From contig NZ_JAEMEF010000008.1 in NCBI RefSeq assembly GCF_016785945.1, positions 1 to 64,000 of the forward strand: a stretch of 64,000 nt of DNA, written 5' to 3'. Numbering within the stretch: position 1 is the stretch's first letter; the number at the start of each line of letters is the position of its first letter. Positions 26,401-33,568 of the stretch are shown piece after piece. Made by a program: the position numbers and the translations under genes. Source of the stretch: Olleya sediminilitoris. Its GTDB lineage: Bacteria; Bacteroidota; Bacteroidia; Flavobacteriales; Flavobacteriaceae. The notes beneath the pieces are model-generated. The model was not told the origin of the DNA and ran no database searches. It was given only the letters and a program-made list of their open reading frames with translations.

Positions 26401-27681
26401 ATTTTCTTGTTTAGCAAAATCAAATCCTTCATTAAAACTAGGTATTGAAATACCATTCTGAACCGTTGCAATATCTCTTACTGCATCATTTAATTGCGAT
26501 CCAGCATTACCAATATTAGTTGGATCAAGTCCATTGTTTCCGTTATCAGGGAAGGCATTGGGACCACCAGAGACTGCAACACCAGAGTTACCGATAACAT
26601 CTGTTTCTCCTAAATCTTGAAATGCTACAAAGTTTCTAACATTTTCAGTTGAATTACTTCGGTTGGTTACCCAAACTTCAATTCTAGTAATTTGAATATT
26701 ATTGTTTATAAATGGATAATTTAATAGTGCATCATCATAATTATTTCTGAAGTATTGGGCTAAGAAAAAGTGACGATTTTCGTCATAATCCCGAATAAAA
26801 AAATCAAACTCGTCCAAAGTACCTCCACCTTGAGCTGTTACAGATTTTGCATCTGATCTTTGGTCAGAAAACACAGCAGTAACTGTTGTTTTACCAAATT
26901 TTAATTGTGTTTTTACACCAAATAAACTTTGCGCACCTGTAATTAAAGAGCTGTTAAGTGGCATGCTGACATTACCAACTTCGATTTTTTGGATAATATC
27001 GTCCTCTGTTGGTGTGTATTCTAATTTTATTAGATTTTGAAAGTCAAAGGTGGATTGTGTGTCATAATTAGCATTAACTTGTAATCTTGACCCTACTTTA
27101 CCTAACATACTTAAGCTAATACGCTGGTCAAAATCAAAAGAAAAATTTTGTCTATTTCTTGGTGAAAATGATGGGTTGTCTTGTTTAGTAAATAATACTC
27201 CTAAATCCATTTCAACCGTACCTTGAGGCACAATTGATATTGGTCCTTCACCAAATATACTTTCAAAAAAACTAGAGTTAACATAAAACTCAGGAATTAG
27301 ATTTTTTTGAGCTTCTTCTGAGTTACCTTTTTTACCCTCATAAGCATCAATTTTATCTTTATAATAAGATTTCAAATTTTGCTGAGATACTAAATCCTGA
27401 TATTCTTGTGGTGTTAATATTACAGGGTAATTTATATTAAATGCACCAACTGACTCAGTATAAATATAACGATCTGTTACAGGATCATAGGTATATTTAG
27501 ACTCTATGCTGTTGGGATTTGGCATATTAATAGTCCCTAAATTAAAACCAGTTTTGGTACTATCTTGCTCCACTGCACCATCATCTTCTTGAGCAAAAGA
27601 TAAAGTTGTAGTCAATAATGCAAATACTGTTAATAAAAAATATTTAAGGGATTTATAAAAAGTATGTTGACGTGTATTCAA
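20473..27681 (-). CDS. sprA: SprA, outer membrane translocon of type IX secretion
   Basis: This 2402-residue protein has a signal peptide (about 8-30, ending LSFAQ) and is a huge beta-barrel protein rich in aromatic, Asn and Asp residues. It matches the size and composition of SprA (about 2400 in F. johnsoniae, Sov in Porphyromonas), the channel through which T9SS cargo crosses the outer membrane. Typical segments include FEVGNVSMPLNSSLITGAQSLFG-like strands near 230-255 and a lysine-rich stretch (about 1900-1935). It follows ruvA by 6 bases and lies beside gcvH, a context known in Flavobacteria. It ends YNFGN, with no terminator seen before the gcvH promoter. Confidence 0.96.
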   Translation of the reverse strand: MNTRQHTFYKSLKYFLLTVFALLTTTLSFAQEDDGAVEQDSTKTGFNLGTINMPNPNSIESKYTYDPVTDRYIYTESVGAFNINYPVILTPQEYQDLVSQQNLKSYYKDKIDAYEGKKGNSEEAQKNLIPEFYVNSSFFESIFGEGPISIVPQGTVEMDLGVLFTKQDNPSFSPRNRQNFSFDFDQRISLSMLGKVGSRLQVNANYDTQSTFDFQNLIKLEYTPTEDDIIQKIEVGNVSMPLNSSLITGAQSLFGVKTQLKFGKTTVTAVFSDQRSDAKSVTAQGGGTLDEFDFFIRDYDENRHFFLAQYFRNNYDDALLNYPFINNNIQITRIEVWVTNRSNSTENVRNFVAFQDLGETDVIGNSGVAVSGGPNAFPDNGNNGLDPTNIGNAGSQLNDAVRDIATVQNGISIPSFNEGFDFAKQENTRKLTEGQEYTLNTQLGYISLNQRLNNDEVLAVAYQYTVGGQVFQVGEFANDGIGATDVDVNTDGQVTNVTNNALILKLLKSSITSVSQPIWDLMMKNVYDTGAYQLTQEDFTLNIFYNEAAALNYITPVEGTPFGVDFNGEPIEQTTLLKLFNFDKLNYNNDPQTNGDGFFDFVSGITVIPANGKIVFTKVEPFGRYLFDVLDNDGNTGNNASDYEADTYTNANQEKYVYDLLYKATKTAALDESEKNKFQIKGRYKSSGGDGIPIGGFNVPRGSVQVTAGGRVLVEGQDYTVNYQLGRVYIIDEGLKASNIPIEVSTENNSIFGQQTKRYTGLNIEHQFNEDFVIGATYINLNERPITQKANYANEPINNTILGFNANFSSEVPFLSRLVNKLPNIDTDAPSNISVRGDFAYLLPGAPKGTDFNGEATAYIDDFEGTQNGIDLKSAQSWSLSSRPLNVNNVTTFDDNGIENGYGRAMLNWYTIDPIFYGSQRPSGISDDDMSSLYTSRVFVNELFPEQDIAQGQTTVLNTLDLSYYPQERGPYNFEPGTENETIANPAASWAGITRQITSTDFEQANVEYIEFWLQDPFQEDTSNPGGKLYINLGNISEDVLKDGRKQYENGLPQDGNVSLLPQTAFQSVVPQNQALIYAFDTTGEERTNQDVGFDGYDDVEEATSFPSGFAGLTDPAKDNYNYYLNAEGDIFDRYKLYNGVDGNSPDTFSDTDRGSTTQPDVEDVNRDNTMNTIDSYFEYEVEITPASLNIDNEYIVDTKNVTDNNNPRVLPNGDTAYPKWYQFRIPIRTDDEFVVNGITDLRSIRFTRLYLNEFQQNTTLRFGTLELVRSDWRRFQLALDGGATPLDFDDTDFTVGAVSTQENDGSYVSPPSVVPEQLNNNNTIVRQNEQALVVDVCDLKAKDARAVFKNISLDMRQYKKLRMFMHARDGETPGLSDNELVGFIRMGNDLTQNYYQIEVPLSVYSGGSSAEAFWPDVNEINIELEVLQRIKSLGISNQTLTDGSANFYDVVGSDLVPVIDQFAGYVTGQQRVAIKGNPNFGDIRTLMVGVKNGTNNVQCGEVWFNELRLSEMDNEGGWAAIVTVDTQLADFASVSASGRMSTAGFGNVNQGPSERSLEDSKQYDVVTNVNVGQLLPKKWGIQIPFSYGQGVELITPKYDQQYEDLELDTRLDEAADSDERDRILEQSEEYTKRKSINFIGVKKNRVGDSKPRFYDVENVTLNYSYNKLEHRDFEIERSVDKQVRAGVNYAYNFEPKIIEPFKKNDSLFTGKYWKIIKDLNVNVLPASFTVNTDLNRQFNRQKFRDIDLTGDNIGLEELYRRNYTFDYQYNINWNLTKSVQVNYSSSNNNIVRNYFKDNIINGEPDPLLDVWDGFFDFGDPNRQQQQIGVNYELPLNKIPALSFLQATYSYSGLFQWEKGSDLYGSLLADDGNTYDLGNSISNGNTHNINSTLDMNKLYKFLGIAKKRKSSRGNKVARGSRTSGPPIAEKGKKKTETKKKGDGFGAKLGNIGLGLLTSVKRIQAVYSETNGTYLPGYLQTPGFLGTVKPTIGYTFGSQSDVRELAARNGWLTTFQDFNQQYTTNQTKQLDVSANLEPFNDFKIDLVGFRTYAENYTENYRIENGDYLSLTPNTYGNFSISAFTLPTAFGKSDENGSQAFDDFRENRLAIARRLAIQNGSDPNDVDEDGYPKGFGKTSQQVLLPAFVSAYTGQDASKTKLGALRNVPIPNWDIKYSGFMKMKWFKKNFKRFSLTHGYRSSYNIGQFRTNLDYDGIDYTLDYDNQPTEDLDQAGNFKSEELYSSVTLTEMFSPLFRFDMEMKNSVRVLLEMRKDRMLSLSFDNNLMTEISGNEYVVGLGYRIKDVRIKSNLAGPKKSIVSDLVMSADVSVRDNKTIIRYLDLDNNQITNGQTIWGLKYNAEYAFSKNLTGVFYFDYTFSEYAISTAFPQTTIRSGLTLRYNFGN

Positions 27682-27687
27682 AATAAA

Positions 27688-28269
27688 TTATAAATTTTTT
27701 AAGGCTAGTTTGATAATTGTTTCTACGTTAGCTTCAGGTTCTACTTTAACAATTTTGTCAATCACTTTTTCTGCTTGCTTTTTAGCAAAACCAAGAACTT
27801 CTAAAGCAGATAACGCTTCATCTTTATTAGTATTGCTTTGTGTTACAGAAACTTCATCAATATCATAAATTTTAAGAATTTTATCCTTTAAATCAATAAT
27901 AACACGTTGTGCTGTTTTAATACCTATACCTTTTATAGACTTTATTAAAGCTACATCTTCAGTAGCAATTCCTTCTCTAATTTGTTTAGGAGTTAGAGAA
28001 GACAACATGGTTCTAGCGGTATTGGCTCCAATACCACTTACCGAAATTAATAATCTAAATAATTCTCTTTCGGTAGTTGATGCAAAACCATATAATGTAT
28101 GCGCATCTTCTCTGACTTGAAGATGCGTATACAATTTTAAAAATTCTTGATCGGGAATTTGAGAAAAGGTGTGTAAAGATATATTAAGCATGTATCCAAC
28201 CCCATTGCAATCGATGACTACATCTGTTGGATTTTTCTCTACTAATTTTCCTTGAATATGTGTAATCAT
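27688..28269 (-). CDS. ruvA: Holliday junction DNA helicase subunit RuvA
   Basis: This 193-residue protein has the N-terminal OB-fold (MITHIQGKLVEKNPTDVVIDCNGV), two helix-hairpin-helix motifs (LISVSGIGANTARTML and IKSIKGIGIKTAQRVI) and the C-terminal domain that contacts RuvB (EALSALEVLGFAKKQAEKVI). It holds the four-way junction in a tetramer for RuvB-driven branch migration. Its partner ruvB is about 10 kb away at 37595. Own promoter at 28288-28295; sprA follows by 6 bases and is probably co-transcribed. Confidence 0.97.
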   Translation of the reverse strand: MITHIQGKLVEKNPTDVVIDCNGVGYMLNISLHTFSQIPDQEFLKLYTHLQVREDAHTLYGFASTTERELFRLLISVSGIGANTARTMLSSLTPKQIREGIATEDVALIKSIKGIGIKTAQRVIIDLKDKILKIYDIDEVSVTQSNTNKDEALSALEVLGFAKKQAEKVIDKIVKVEPEANVETIIKLALKNL

Positions 28270-28287
28270 AAATTTATGTTAATCCAC

Positions 28288-28295
28288 CAAATGTA
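28288..28295 (-). promoter_or_regulatory. Candidate -7 element of ruvA-sprA
   Basis: TACATTTG (minus strand) matches TAnnTTTG and lies 18 bases before the ruvA ATG at 28269. No clear TTG at -33. Confidence 0.5.
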
Positions 28296-28317
28296 AGAAA
28301 TTTATTGGTAGAATAAA

Positions 28318-30615
28318 TTAGTTACTATTTTTTATACTTTGCTCTTGCTTTTCTTTTTGCTGAGCATCAATAACTGCAATAGCTGCCATGTTTACAATTT
28401 CGTCTACACTTGCGTGTAATTGTAAAATGTGTGCAGGCTTACGCATACCCATCATTATTGGTCCAATAGATTCTGCTTTATTAAGTTCTTTAAGTAACTT
28501 ATAAGTGATATTTGCAGATTCTAAATTTGGAAAAATTAAAGTGTTTACTTTTTTACCTGCTAGTTTAGAAAACGGAAAACTATCCGATAATAACTGACTA
28601 TTTAAAGCAAAATCTGTTTGTAACTCACCATCTACTAATAAATCTGGATGTCTTTTATGTAAATATGAAACTGCTTCTCTAACCTTTGTTGCGGTTTGGT
28701 CTTTTGATGATCCAAAGTTTGAAAAAGAAGTCATTGCCATAACGGGTTCCATACCAAACATTTTAACCACTTTTGCTGTCATTTGTGCAATTTTAGTTAA
28801 ATCTTGAGCAGATGGGTTAATGTTTATAGCTGTATCACTTAAAAACATTGGTCCACGTTGTGTCATCATCACGTTAGTAGTTGCCACTCTTGTAGATCCT
28901 GGAGCTAAACCAATAAGCTCTAACATTGGTTTTACAACCGAAGGATAACTACGTGTATAACCAGATATTAATGCATCTGCATCACCTTCATTAACCATCA
29001 TAGCTGCATAGTAATTACGCTCTCTCATTAGTTTTTCGGCTAATAACTGAGTGACACCTTTACGCTTACCTTGATCCCAAAACACTTTTGCGTATTTGTT
29101 TTTTTGTTCTAATTGCTCGTCCGATTTTGGATCTATAATTAATACATCTGCATCAAACTCTAGTTCTTCTTTTAAACGTTCGATTTCATCTTTTCTTCCT
29201 AATAAAATAGGGATTGCAACACCTTCTTCATAAACAATTTGAGCTGCTTTTAAAACATCCAATGAGTCTGCCTCTGTAAACACCACACGTTTTGGATTTA
29301 ATTTAGCTCTGTTTAATAGTAGTCTTACAATTTTATTATCACTACCTAGACGGTCTAATAACTCATCTTCATATTTTTGCCAATCTGTTATTGGTTCTTT
29401 AGCAACACCACTATCCATAGCAGCTTTAGCTACTGCAAGAGGCACAGTACTTATTAATCTTGGGTCAAATGGTTTAGGTATGATGTAATCTTTACCAAAT
29501 GCTAACCTTGTCTCTCCATAAGCAATGTTGACTTGTTCTGGCACAGACTCTTTAGCTAATTTAGCCAATGCTTTAACTGCAGCCATTTTCATTTCTTCAT
29601 TTATCTTAGTCGCACGTACATCTAATGCACCACGAAATATAAAAGGAAACCCTAAAACGTTATTAACTTGGTTAGGATGGTCACTACGTCCAGTAGCCAT
29701 AATAATATCTTCTCTGGCATCTATTGCTAGCTCGTAGCTAATTTCTGGGTCTGGATTAGCCATAGCAAAAACAATAGGATTTTTAGCCATAGTTTTTAAC
29801 ATGTCTTGAGATACTAAATCACCAACAGACAGTCCTAAAAAGACATCGCTATCGACCATAGCTTCTGCTAAGCTATTAAACTTTTTATCTGAAGCAAATT
29901 TAAGTTGACTATCTAGTAAATCAGTCCTATCCTTATGTAAAACACCATCTTTATCAAACATGGTAATATTCTCTGGTTTAACACCTAAAGCAGCATATAA
30001 ATTTACACAAGCCATAGCTGCAGATCCTGCTCCAGAGATTACCACTTTTACAGTTTTAATGTCTTTTTCTGCAATTTCTAATGCATTTATTAATGCTGCA
30101 GATGAGATGATTGCTGTACCGTGTTGGTCATCGTGCATAACAGGAATGTCCAACTCTTCTTTTAAACGTCTTTCTATTTCAAAAGCTTCTGGAGCTTTGA
30201 TATCTTCTAGGTTTATACCTCCAAAAGTTGGAGCTATATTTTTTACAGTTTCAATAAACTCTTCAATATTTTCCGTATTAACTTCAATATCAAAAACGTC
30301 AATATCAGCAAATATTTTAAATAGTAAGCCTTTACCTTCCATTACTGGTTTTGATGCCTCAGGTCCAATATTACCTAACCCTAAAACAGCAGTACCATTA
30401 GAGATTACTGCAACTAAGTTTCCTTTGGCTGTATATTTATAAACGTTATTAACGTCTTTTTTAATTTCTAAACAAGGTTCTGCAACACCTGGAGAATAAG
30501 CTAAAGCCAAATCTCTTTGTGATGCATATTTTTTTGTTGGAACAACTTTTATTTTTCCAGGAGTTGGCTTTGCATGATATACTAAAGCCTCACGTCTTCT
30601 ACTTTGTTTGCTCAT
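28318..30615 (-). CDS. maeB: NADP-dependent malic enzyme with phosphotransacetylase-like domain
   Basis: This 765-residue protein has a malic enzyme part (about 1-425) and a phosphate acetyltransferase-like part (about 430-750). The first shows LAYSPGVAEPC, VISNGTAVLGLGNIGPEASKPVMEGK and the NAD(P) fold VVISGAGSAAMACVNLY. The second shows VFTEADSLDVLKAAQ, RNYYAAMMVNEGDADALISG and a SDTAININP-type segment. It decarboxylates malate to pyruvate with NADPH formation; the second domain is thought to be regulatory and is a constant feature of MaeB. Monocistronic, with promoter at 30648-30655. Confidence 0.96.
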   Translation of the reverse strand: MSKQSRRREALVYHAKPTPGKIKVVPTKKYASQRDLALAYSPGVAEPCLEIKKDVNNVYKYTAKGNLVAVISNGTAVLGLGNIGPEASKPVMEGKGLLFKIFADIDVFDIEVNTENIEEFIETVKNIAPTFGGINLEDIKAPEAFEIERRLKEELDIPVMHDDQHGTAIISSAALINALEIAEKDIKTVKVVISGAGSAAMACVNLYAALGVKPENITMFDKDGVLHKDRTDLLDSQLKFASDKKFNSLAEAMVDSDVFLGLSVGDLVSQDMLKTMAKNPIVFAMANPDPEISYELAIDAREDIIMATGRSDHPNQVNNVLGFPFIFRGALDVRATKINEEMKMAAVKALAKLAKESVPEQVNIAYGETRLAFGKDYIIPKPFDPRLISTVPLAVAKAAMDSGVAKEPITDWQKYEDELLDRLGSDNKIVRLLLNRAKLNPKRVVFTEADSLDVLKAAQIVYEEGVAIPILLGRKDEIERLKEELEFDADVLIIDPKSDEQLEQKNKYAKVFWDQGKRKGVTQLLAEKLMRERNYYAAMMVNEGDADALISGYTRSYPSVVKPMLELIGLAPGSTRVATTNVMMTQRGPMFLSDTAININPSAQDLTKIAQMTAKVVKMFGMEPVMAMTSFSNFGSSKDQTATKVREAVSYLHKRHPDLLVDGELQTDFALNSQLLSDSFPFSKLAGKKVNTLIFPNLESANITYKLLKELNKAESIGPIMMGMRKPAHILQLHASVDEIVNMAAIAVIDAQQKEKQEQSIKNSN

Positions 30616-30647
30616 ATCTTATCTTCACTTTAATTTTTAGTGAATTA

Positions 30648-30655
30648 CAAATGTA
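30648..30655 (-). promoter_or_regulatory. Candidate -7 element of maeB
   Basis: TACATTTG (minus strand) matches TAnnTTTG and lies 32 bases before the ATG at 30615. Confidence 0.5.
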
Positions 30656-30903
30656 GTGTTTTTAGAAGAAAACAGGTTTAAAATAAGAGTTGATAAACTG
30701 TAGATTTAAAGATGAAAATATTAATCTTTAAGAAAATTTATATTTTCTTTCTAATACAAAAACTAAGTACACTTTACCGCAAATTGATTAGACACCTTTC
30801 TTAAAGTAACCACATGTTTTTTTATTGTATATTAAATAATTAAAGTTTGGATTATTATATGTCGTTTACCAAAACAATTCCATGAGCTCATATCATGGTA
30901 AAT

Positions 30904-30947
30904 CTCACAACCAAACCTAAAATCAATAATATATATTTGGTTGCGAG
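30904..30947 (-). repeat. 12-bp inverted repeat downstream of the esterase-like gene
   Basis: CTCACAACCAAA and TTTGGTTGCGAG pair at 11 of 12 positions with a 20-base A/T-rich loop. It starts 11 bases after the stop codon of the gene at 30958. It may protect or process the 3' end of the transcript; there is no T-run. Confidence 0.5.
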
Positions 30948-30957
30948 TGTTATAAAT

Positions 30958-33375
30958 CTAATTTTTACCGTTTATTTTTTTGTATAATGTATTAGAGAAT
31001 GAATCCCAGAAATCTTTATTAAATTTTACTCTGCGCAATATTGTTTCATTTTGATGGTGATGATCATAATCAATGACTTCTACATCCTGACTTTCAACAT
31101 CAAAAAGTGAAGAATCTTCGCTAAACATGTAATAATATAATTTGCCTTTATTATTTTTATATTCTAAATATGATTTGTTAAAAAATTCGTATCCATAATA
31201 TTTACCATCATTGTGCTTATTGTAAACACAAGTATTTTCTTCTTTAATTTTTACTTCTTCCAGTTTTCCTGAATATTGCATTCTTGTGTCATAAAATCCA
31301 TATTTTTCTATATCTGTTTTTGTCAAAGTTGTTTCCCAATTTTCAATGATTTTAACAATTGAAAAATCTTCTTTATTAATATAGATTTTACCACTATAGT
31401 TAGTAGGGTAACCACGATTTGTATAATTCCATTTATTTCTATTTGTTTTAAATTGTATAACATAAAGACCTTCGTAATCAGGGTTTTTAGATTTTATAAA
31501 TTCCAAATCAAATTTCTTATATTTTCTACGATGGACTATATTTGAATATCTTAAAGCATTCTGTCTGTATCTCCCTAAAAGTTGATGCGTATTTTTAATT
31601 TTATTTCCAAAATCATTTTTATTCCACTTTATTTGATCGACTCTTCCTGTTGATCTGTTAAGCTGCCTATAACCTTGGTCATATTCTTTTCTTAATAGAT
31701 CAATATCTAATATATCTTTATCATTAATATTAATTTTAACCTTGGTATATTTTTGATAGTTAAAAGGTGTCGTTGGATTATTATTTTTTATATTTCTTAC
31801 AGCTATTTTCATTACTGAAAGCGGTGTTTTATAAGCTTTTATAACTACTTCTTCTAGACTTTCCACACTCGGATTTAAATATATAATATCACTTAGCATA
31901 TTTAGAGGAATTGTTTTGGGTGTAAACCCCATAGAAGAAATATCCACAATGGCATCTTTTTTCATTTGTTTAGAAATAGGTATGGCAAAATTGCCATTTA
32001 TATCACACACTCTGTAGATTTCTTGTTTTTTTAATATGACAGTTGCATAAGGAATGGCTGCTTTAGTTTCTAAATCTATTACTTTACCTTTAAATATTGT
32101 ATTTTCTGTCTTTTTTCTAATTATTTTATTTTCTTTTTGTAACGAATCTAATACTACTGCCTCATATTGATTGTTAATGGTTGATTTTGCTATATAAGGC
32201 TCTGAATCTTTAGCGTGTTTCATAAAAATATAACCATCATGTAATTGGTCTAATCTACTTTCATAAAAGTTTAAATAACTAACTAAGCGATTTTTTCTCT
32301 GAATTTTCATTGATTCTTGGTTAGAGCTCACAAAAAGGTTAGGGATACCTAAATCGACCAATTCATTTTCAAAAGACTTCATCAAAATAGGCGTTTTACT
32401 CCACTTTTTTCTGTATGAAATAGAATCATTTGCATGTAATGTTGCTAAACTATATACGTCATTTCCTAAGCTATTTTTTATATGATTTCCCATTGATACA
32501 AATTTTTGAGATTTAGAATCTTTAATACTAGCAGTACTATTTATTATATGAATATTGTCTGCCCACAGTATTATTTTCTCACTAGGATGACGTTCTATAT
32601 AGCTCAAGATATTATCGCTCATTTGTGCATCTCTAATATTATGTTCTGGAGACAAAAAATCATAAGATGGTGCTTCTTTTGTATTTACATAGGCATCTCT
32701 AGAGGCTGCCAAAACGCCTTTTAAAAATTGTACCCAATAATAATTAAGTTCTGTATTCTTAAAACTTTTTATCTTTTTTATAATACGTTTTAATTCTTTT
32801 TCATAAGCTGAAAATTTCATATCATATTCTTCAAAAGAGTTGTCATTTAAAACGCCTTCCAAAACAATAGCCATATCTTCTTCGTCAAGTTTAATTTTTA
32901 TATTATTACTCTCACAAAAATCAAAGAAATCATCTATAAATTCGTTGGTGTAAGAAATCTGAGAATCAAATCCTATGACTTTTAATTGGTGCTTATCTAT
33001 ATAATTAACAAGACGTTGAAATTCTTTAGTTTTAGACCATACTCCATAAACAGCATTATTAAAATCTACAGGGTTGAAATTTTGATGTAGATTTTTTTTC
33101 CATAAATCATACATCGATGATTCCATAGCAAATGTTGTAAATCCTAATTCTTTATGAAGATATTCTACAACCCGTGTTTTCATTTCAAAAATAGTTCCGT
33201 ATTGATGAGTAAGTTCTCCCAACATGACCATTTTTCTGTCTTTAATTTCCTCTTTCAAAAAACTTAAATCGTCATTATTTTTTGAATTTGATACATTCAA
33301 CTTTTCTATTTTTAGCGTTTGAGCATTATGAAATTGCAGACTAAAAAAAAACATTATTACTAAAATTGTTCTCAT
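30958..33375 (-). CDS. Secreted erythromycin-esterase-like protein fused to CarboxypepD_reg-like domain
   Basis: About 805 residues from the ATG at 33375 (MRTILVIMFFFSLQF, signal peptide ending HNAQ). An upstream ATG at 33399 lies inside the promoter. Residues about 40-390 resemble the erythromycin esterase (EreA/EreB) family: MLGELTHQYG with E54 and H57, FAMESSMYD with E85, and LWADNIHII. A carboxypeptidase regulatory-like beta domain follows (about 430-510: GKVIDLETKAAIPYATVIL, DINGNFAIP). The last 300 residues (IAVRNIKNNNP onward) resemble the extension seen behind CarboxypepD_reg in other Bacteroidota surface proteins. Being exported, it is unlikely to be a classical macrolide resistance enzyme. 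Divergent from an AraC regulator. Base composition is more AT-rich than nearby core genes. Confidence 0.8.
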   Translation of the reverse strand: MRTILVIMFFFSLQFHNAQTLKIEKLNVSNSKNNDDLSFLKEEIKDRKMVMLGELTHQYGTIFEMKTRVVEYLHKELGFTTFAMESSMYDLWKKNLHQNFNPVDFNNAVYGVWSKTKEFQRLVNYIDKHQLKVIGFDSQISYTNEFIDDFFDFCESNNIKIKLDEEDMAIVLEGVLNDNSFEEYDMKFSAYEKELKRIIKKIKSFKNTELNYYWVQFLKGVLAASRDAYVNTKEAPSYDFLSPEHNIRDAQMSDNILSYIERHPSEKIILWADNIHIINSTASIKDSKSQKFVSMGNHIKNSLGNDVYSLATLHANDSISYRKKWSKTPILMKSFENELVDLGIPNLFVSSNQESMKIQRKNRLVSYLNFYESRLDQLHDGYIFMKHAKDSEPYIAKSTINNQYEAVVLDSLQKENKIIRKKTENTIFKGKVIDLETKAAIPYATVILKKQEIYRVCDINGNFAIPISKQMKKDAIVDISSMGFTPKTIPLNMLSDIIYLNPSVESLEEVVIKAYKTPLSVMKIAVRNIKNNNPTTPFNYQKYTKVKININDKDILDIDLLRKEYDQGYRQLNRSTGRVDQIKWNKNDFGNKIKNTHQLLGRYRQNALRYSNIVHRRKYKKFDLEFIKSKNPDYEGLYVIQFKTNRNKWNYTNRGYPTNYSGKIYINKEDFSIVKIIENWETTLTKTDIEKYGFYDTRMQYSGKLEEVKIKEENTCVYNKHNDGKYYGYEFFNKSYLEYKNNKGKLYYYMFSEDSSLFDVESQDVEVIDYDHHHQNETILRRVKFNKDFWDSFSNTLYKKINGKN

Positions 33376-33396
33376 ATATATTGTTTTTATTTTGAA

Positions 33397-33429
33397 CAAA
33401 TCTAAAACGAATAATCAGTAGTATACAAA
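33397..33429 (-). promoter_or_regulatory. Promoter of the esterase-like gene
   Basis: TAGATTTG at 33397-33404 (minus strand) matches TAnnTTTG; TTTG at 33426-33429 is a possible -33 element with a 21-base spacer. The -7 element overlaps the upstream ATG at 33399, so the ATG at 33375 is the start. Confidence 0.55.
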
Positions 33430-33439
33430 AGAACTAAAT

Positions 33440-33458
33440 GTGTTTTCTATGAAAACGC
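33440..33458. promoter_or_regulatory. Inverted repeat between divergent promoters, candidate regulator site
   Basis: GTTTTC-TAT-GAAAAC (33442-33456), with partial extension on both sides, lies just upstream of the -33 position of the esterase-like promoter and about 85 bases before the regulator promoter. This is where an AraC-type activator would be expected to bind. AraC proteins often prefer direct repeats, so the assignment is tentative. Confidence 0.35.
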
Positions 33459-33542
33459 AGAACAAAAACGTCACGCATATAACTGAAAATTAAACGATTA
33501 CAACCGCACTGTTTTTTCACACTGTTATTAACTATATTTAGA

Positions 33543-33550
33543 TATTTTTG
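33543..33550 (+). promoter_or_regulatory. Candidate -7 element of the TPR-AraC gene
   Basis: TATTTTTG matches TAnnTTTG. It overlaps a TTG at 33548 which would otherwise be the furthest upstream start, so translation must begin downstream, at the ATG at 33569. Confidence 0.55.
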
Positions 33551-33568
33551 TACCTTATTAAAGTTTTA

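Larger units (their letters stand above)
30616..30957. other. 342-base gap with inverted repeats between maeB and the esterase-like gene
   Basis: No convincing gene. It holds the maeB promoter (30648-30655) and three inverted repeats: TTAAAGAT/ATCTTTAA (30706-30731), CCATGA/TCATGG around 30880-30898 with outer TTTACC/GGTAAA halves, and a 12-base arm pair 30904-30915/30936-30947 with one mismatch just downstream of the stop at 30958. None is followed by a strong T-run on the minus strand, so if the last one ends the transcript it is not a classical terminator. A 30-codon open frame at 30712 (plus) has no supporting features. Confidence 0.5.

Noticed and set aside
30712-30804. Possible 30-codon gene in the gap after maeB (plus strand)
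   Set aside because: Product MKILIFKKIYIFFLIQ... is only AT-rich Lys/Ile/Phe, with no promoter or ribosome context, so it is likely chance.
30958-33375. Macrolide resistance gene
   Set aside because: The Ere-like part is exported and fused to a CarboxypepD_reg domain; classical Ere enzymes are single-domain and cytoplasmic, so a resistance label is not supported.
33376-33399. Longer start for the esterase-like protein at 33399
   Set aside because: The ATG overlaps the -7 promoter element and the extra residues precede a good signal peptide beginning at 33375.
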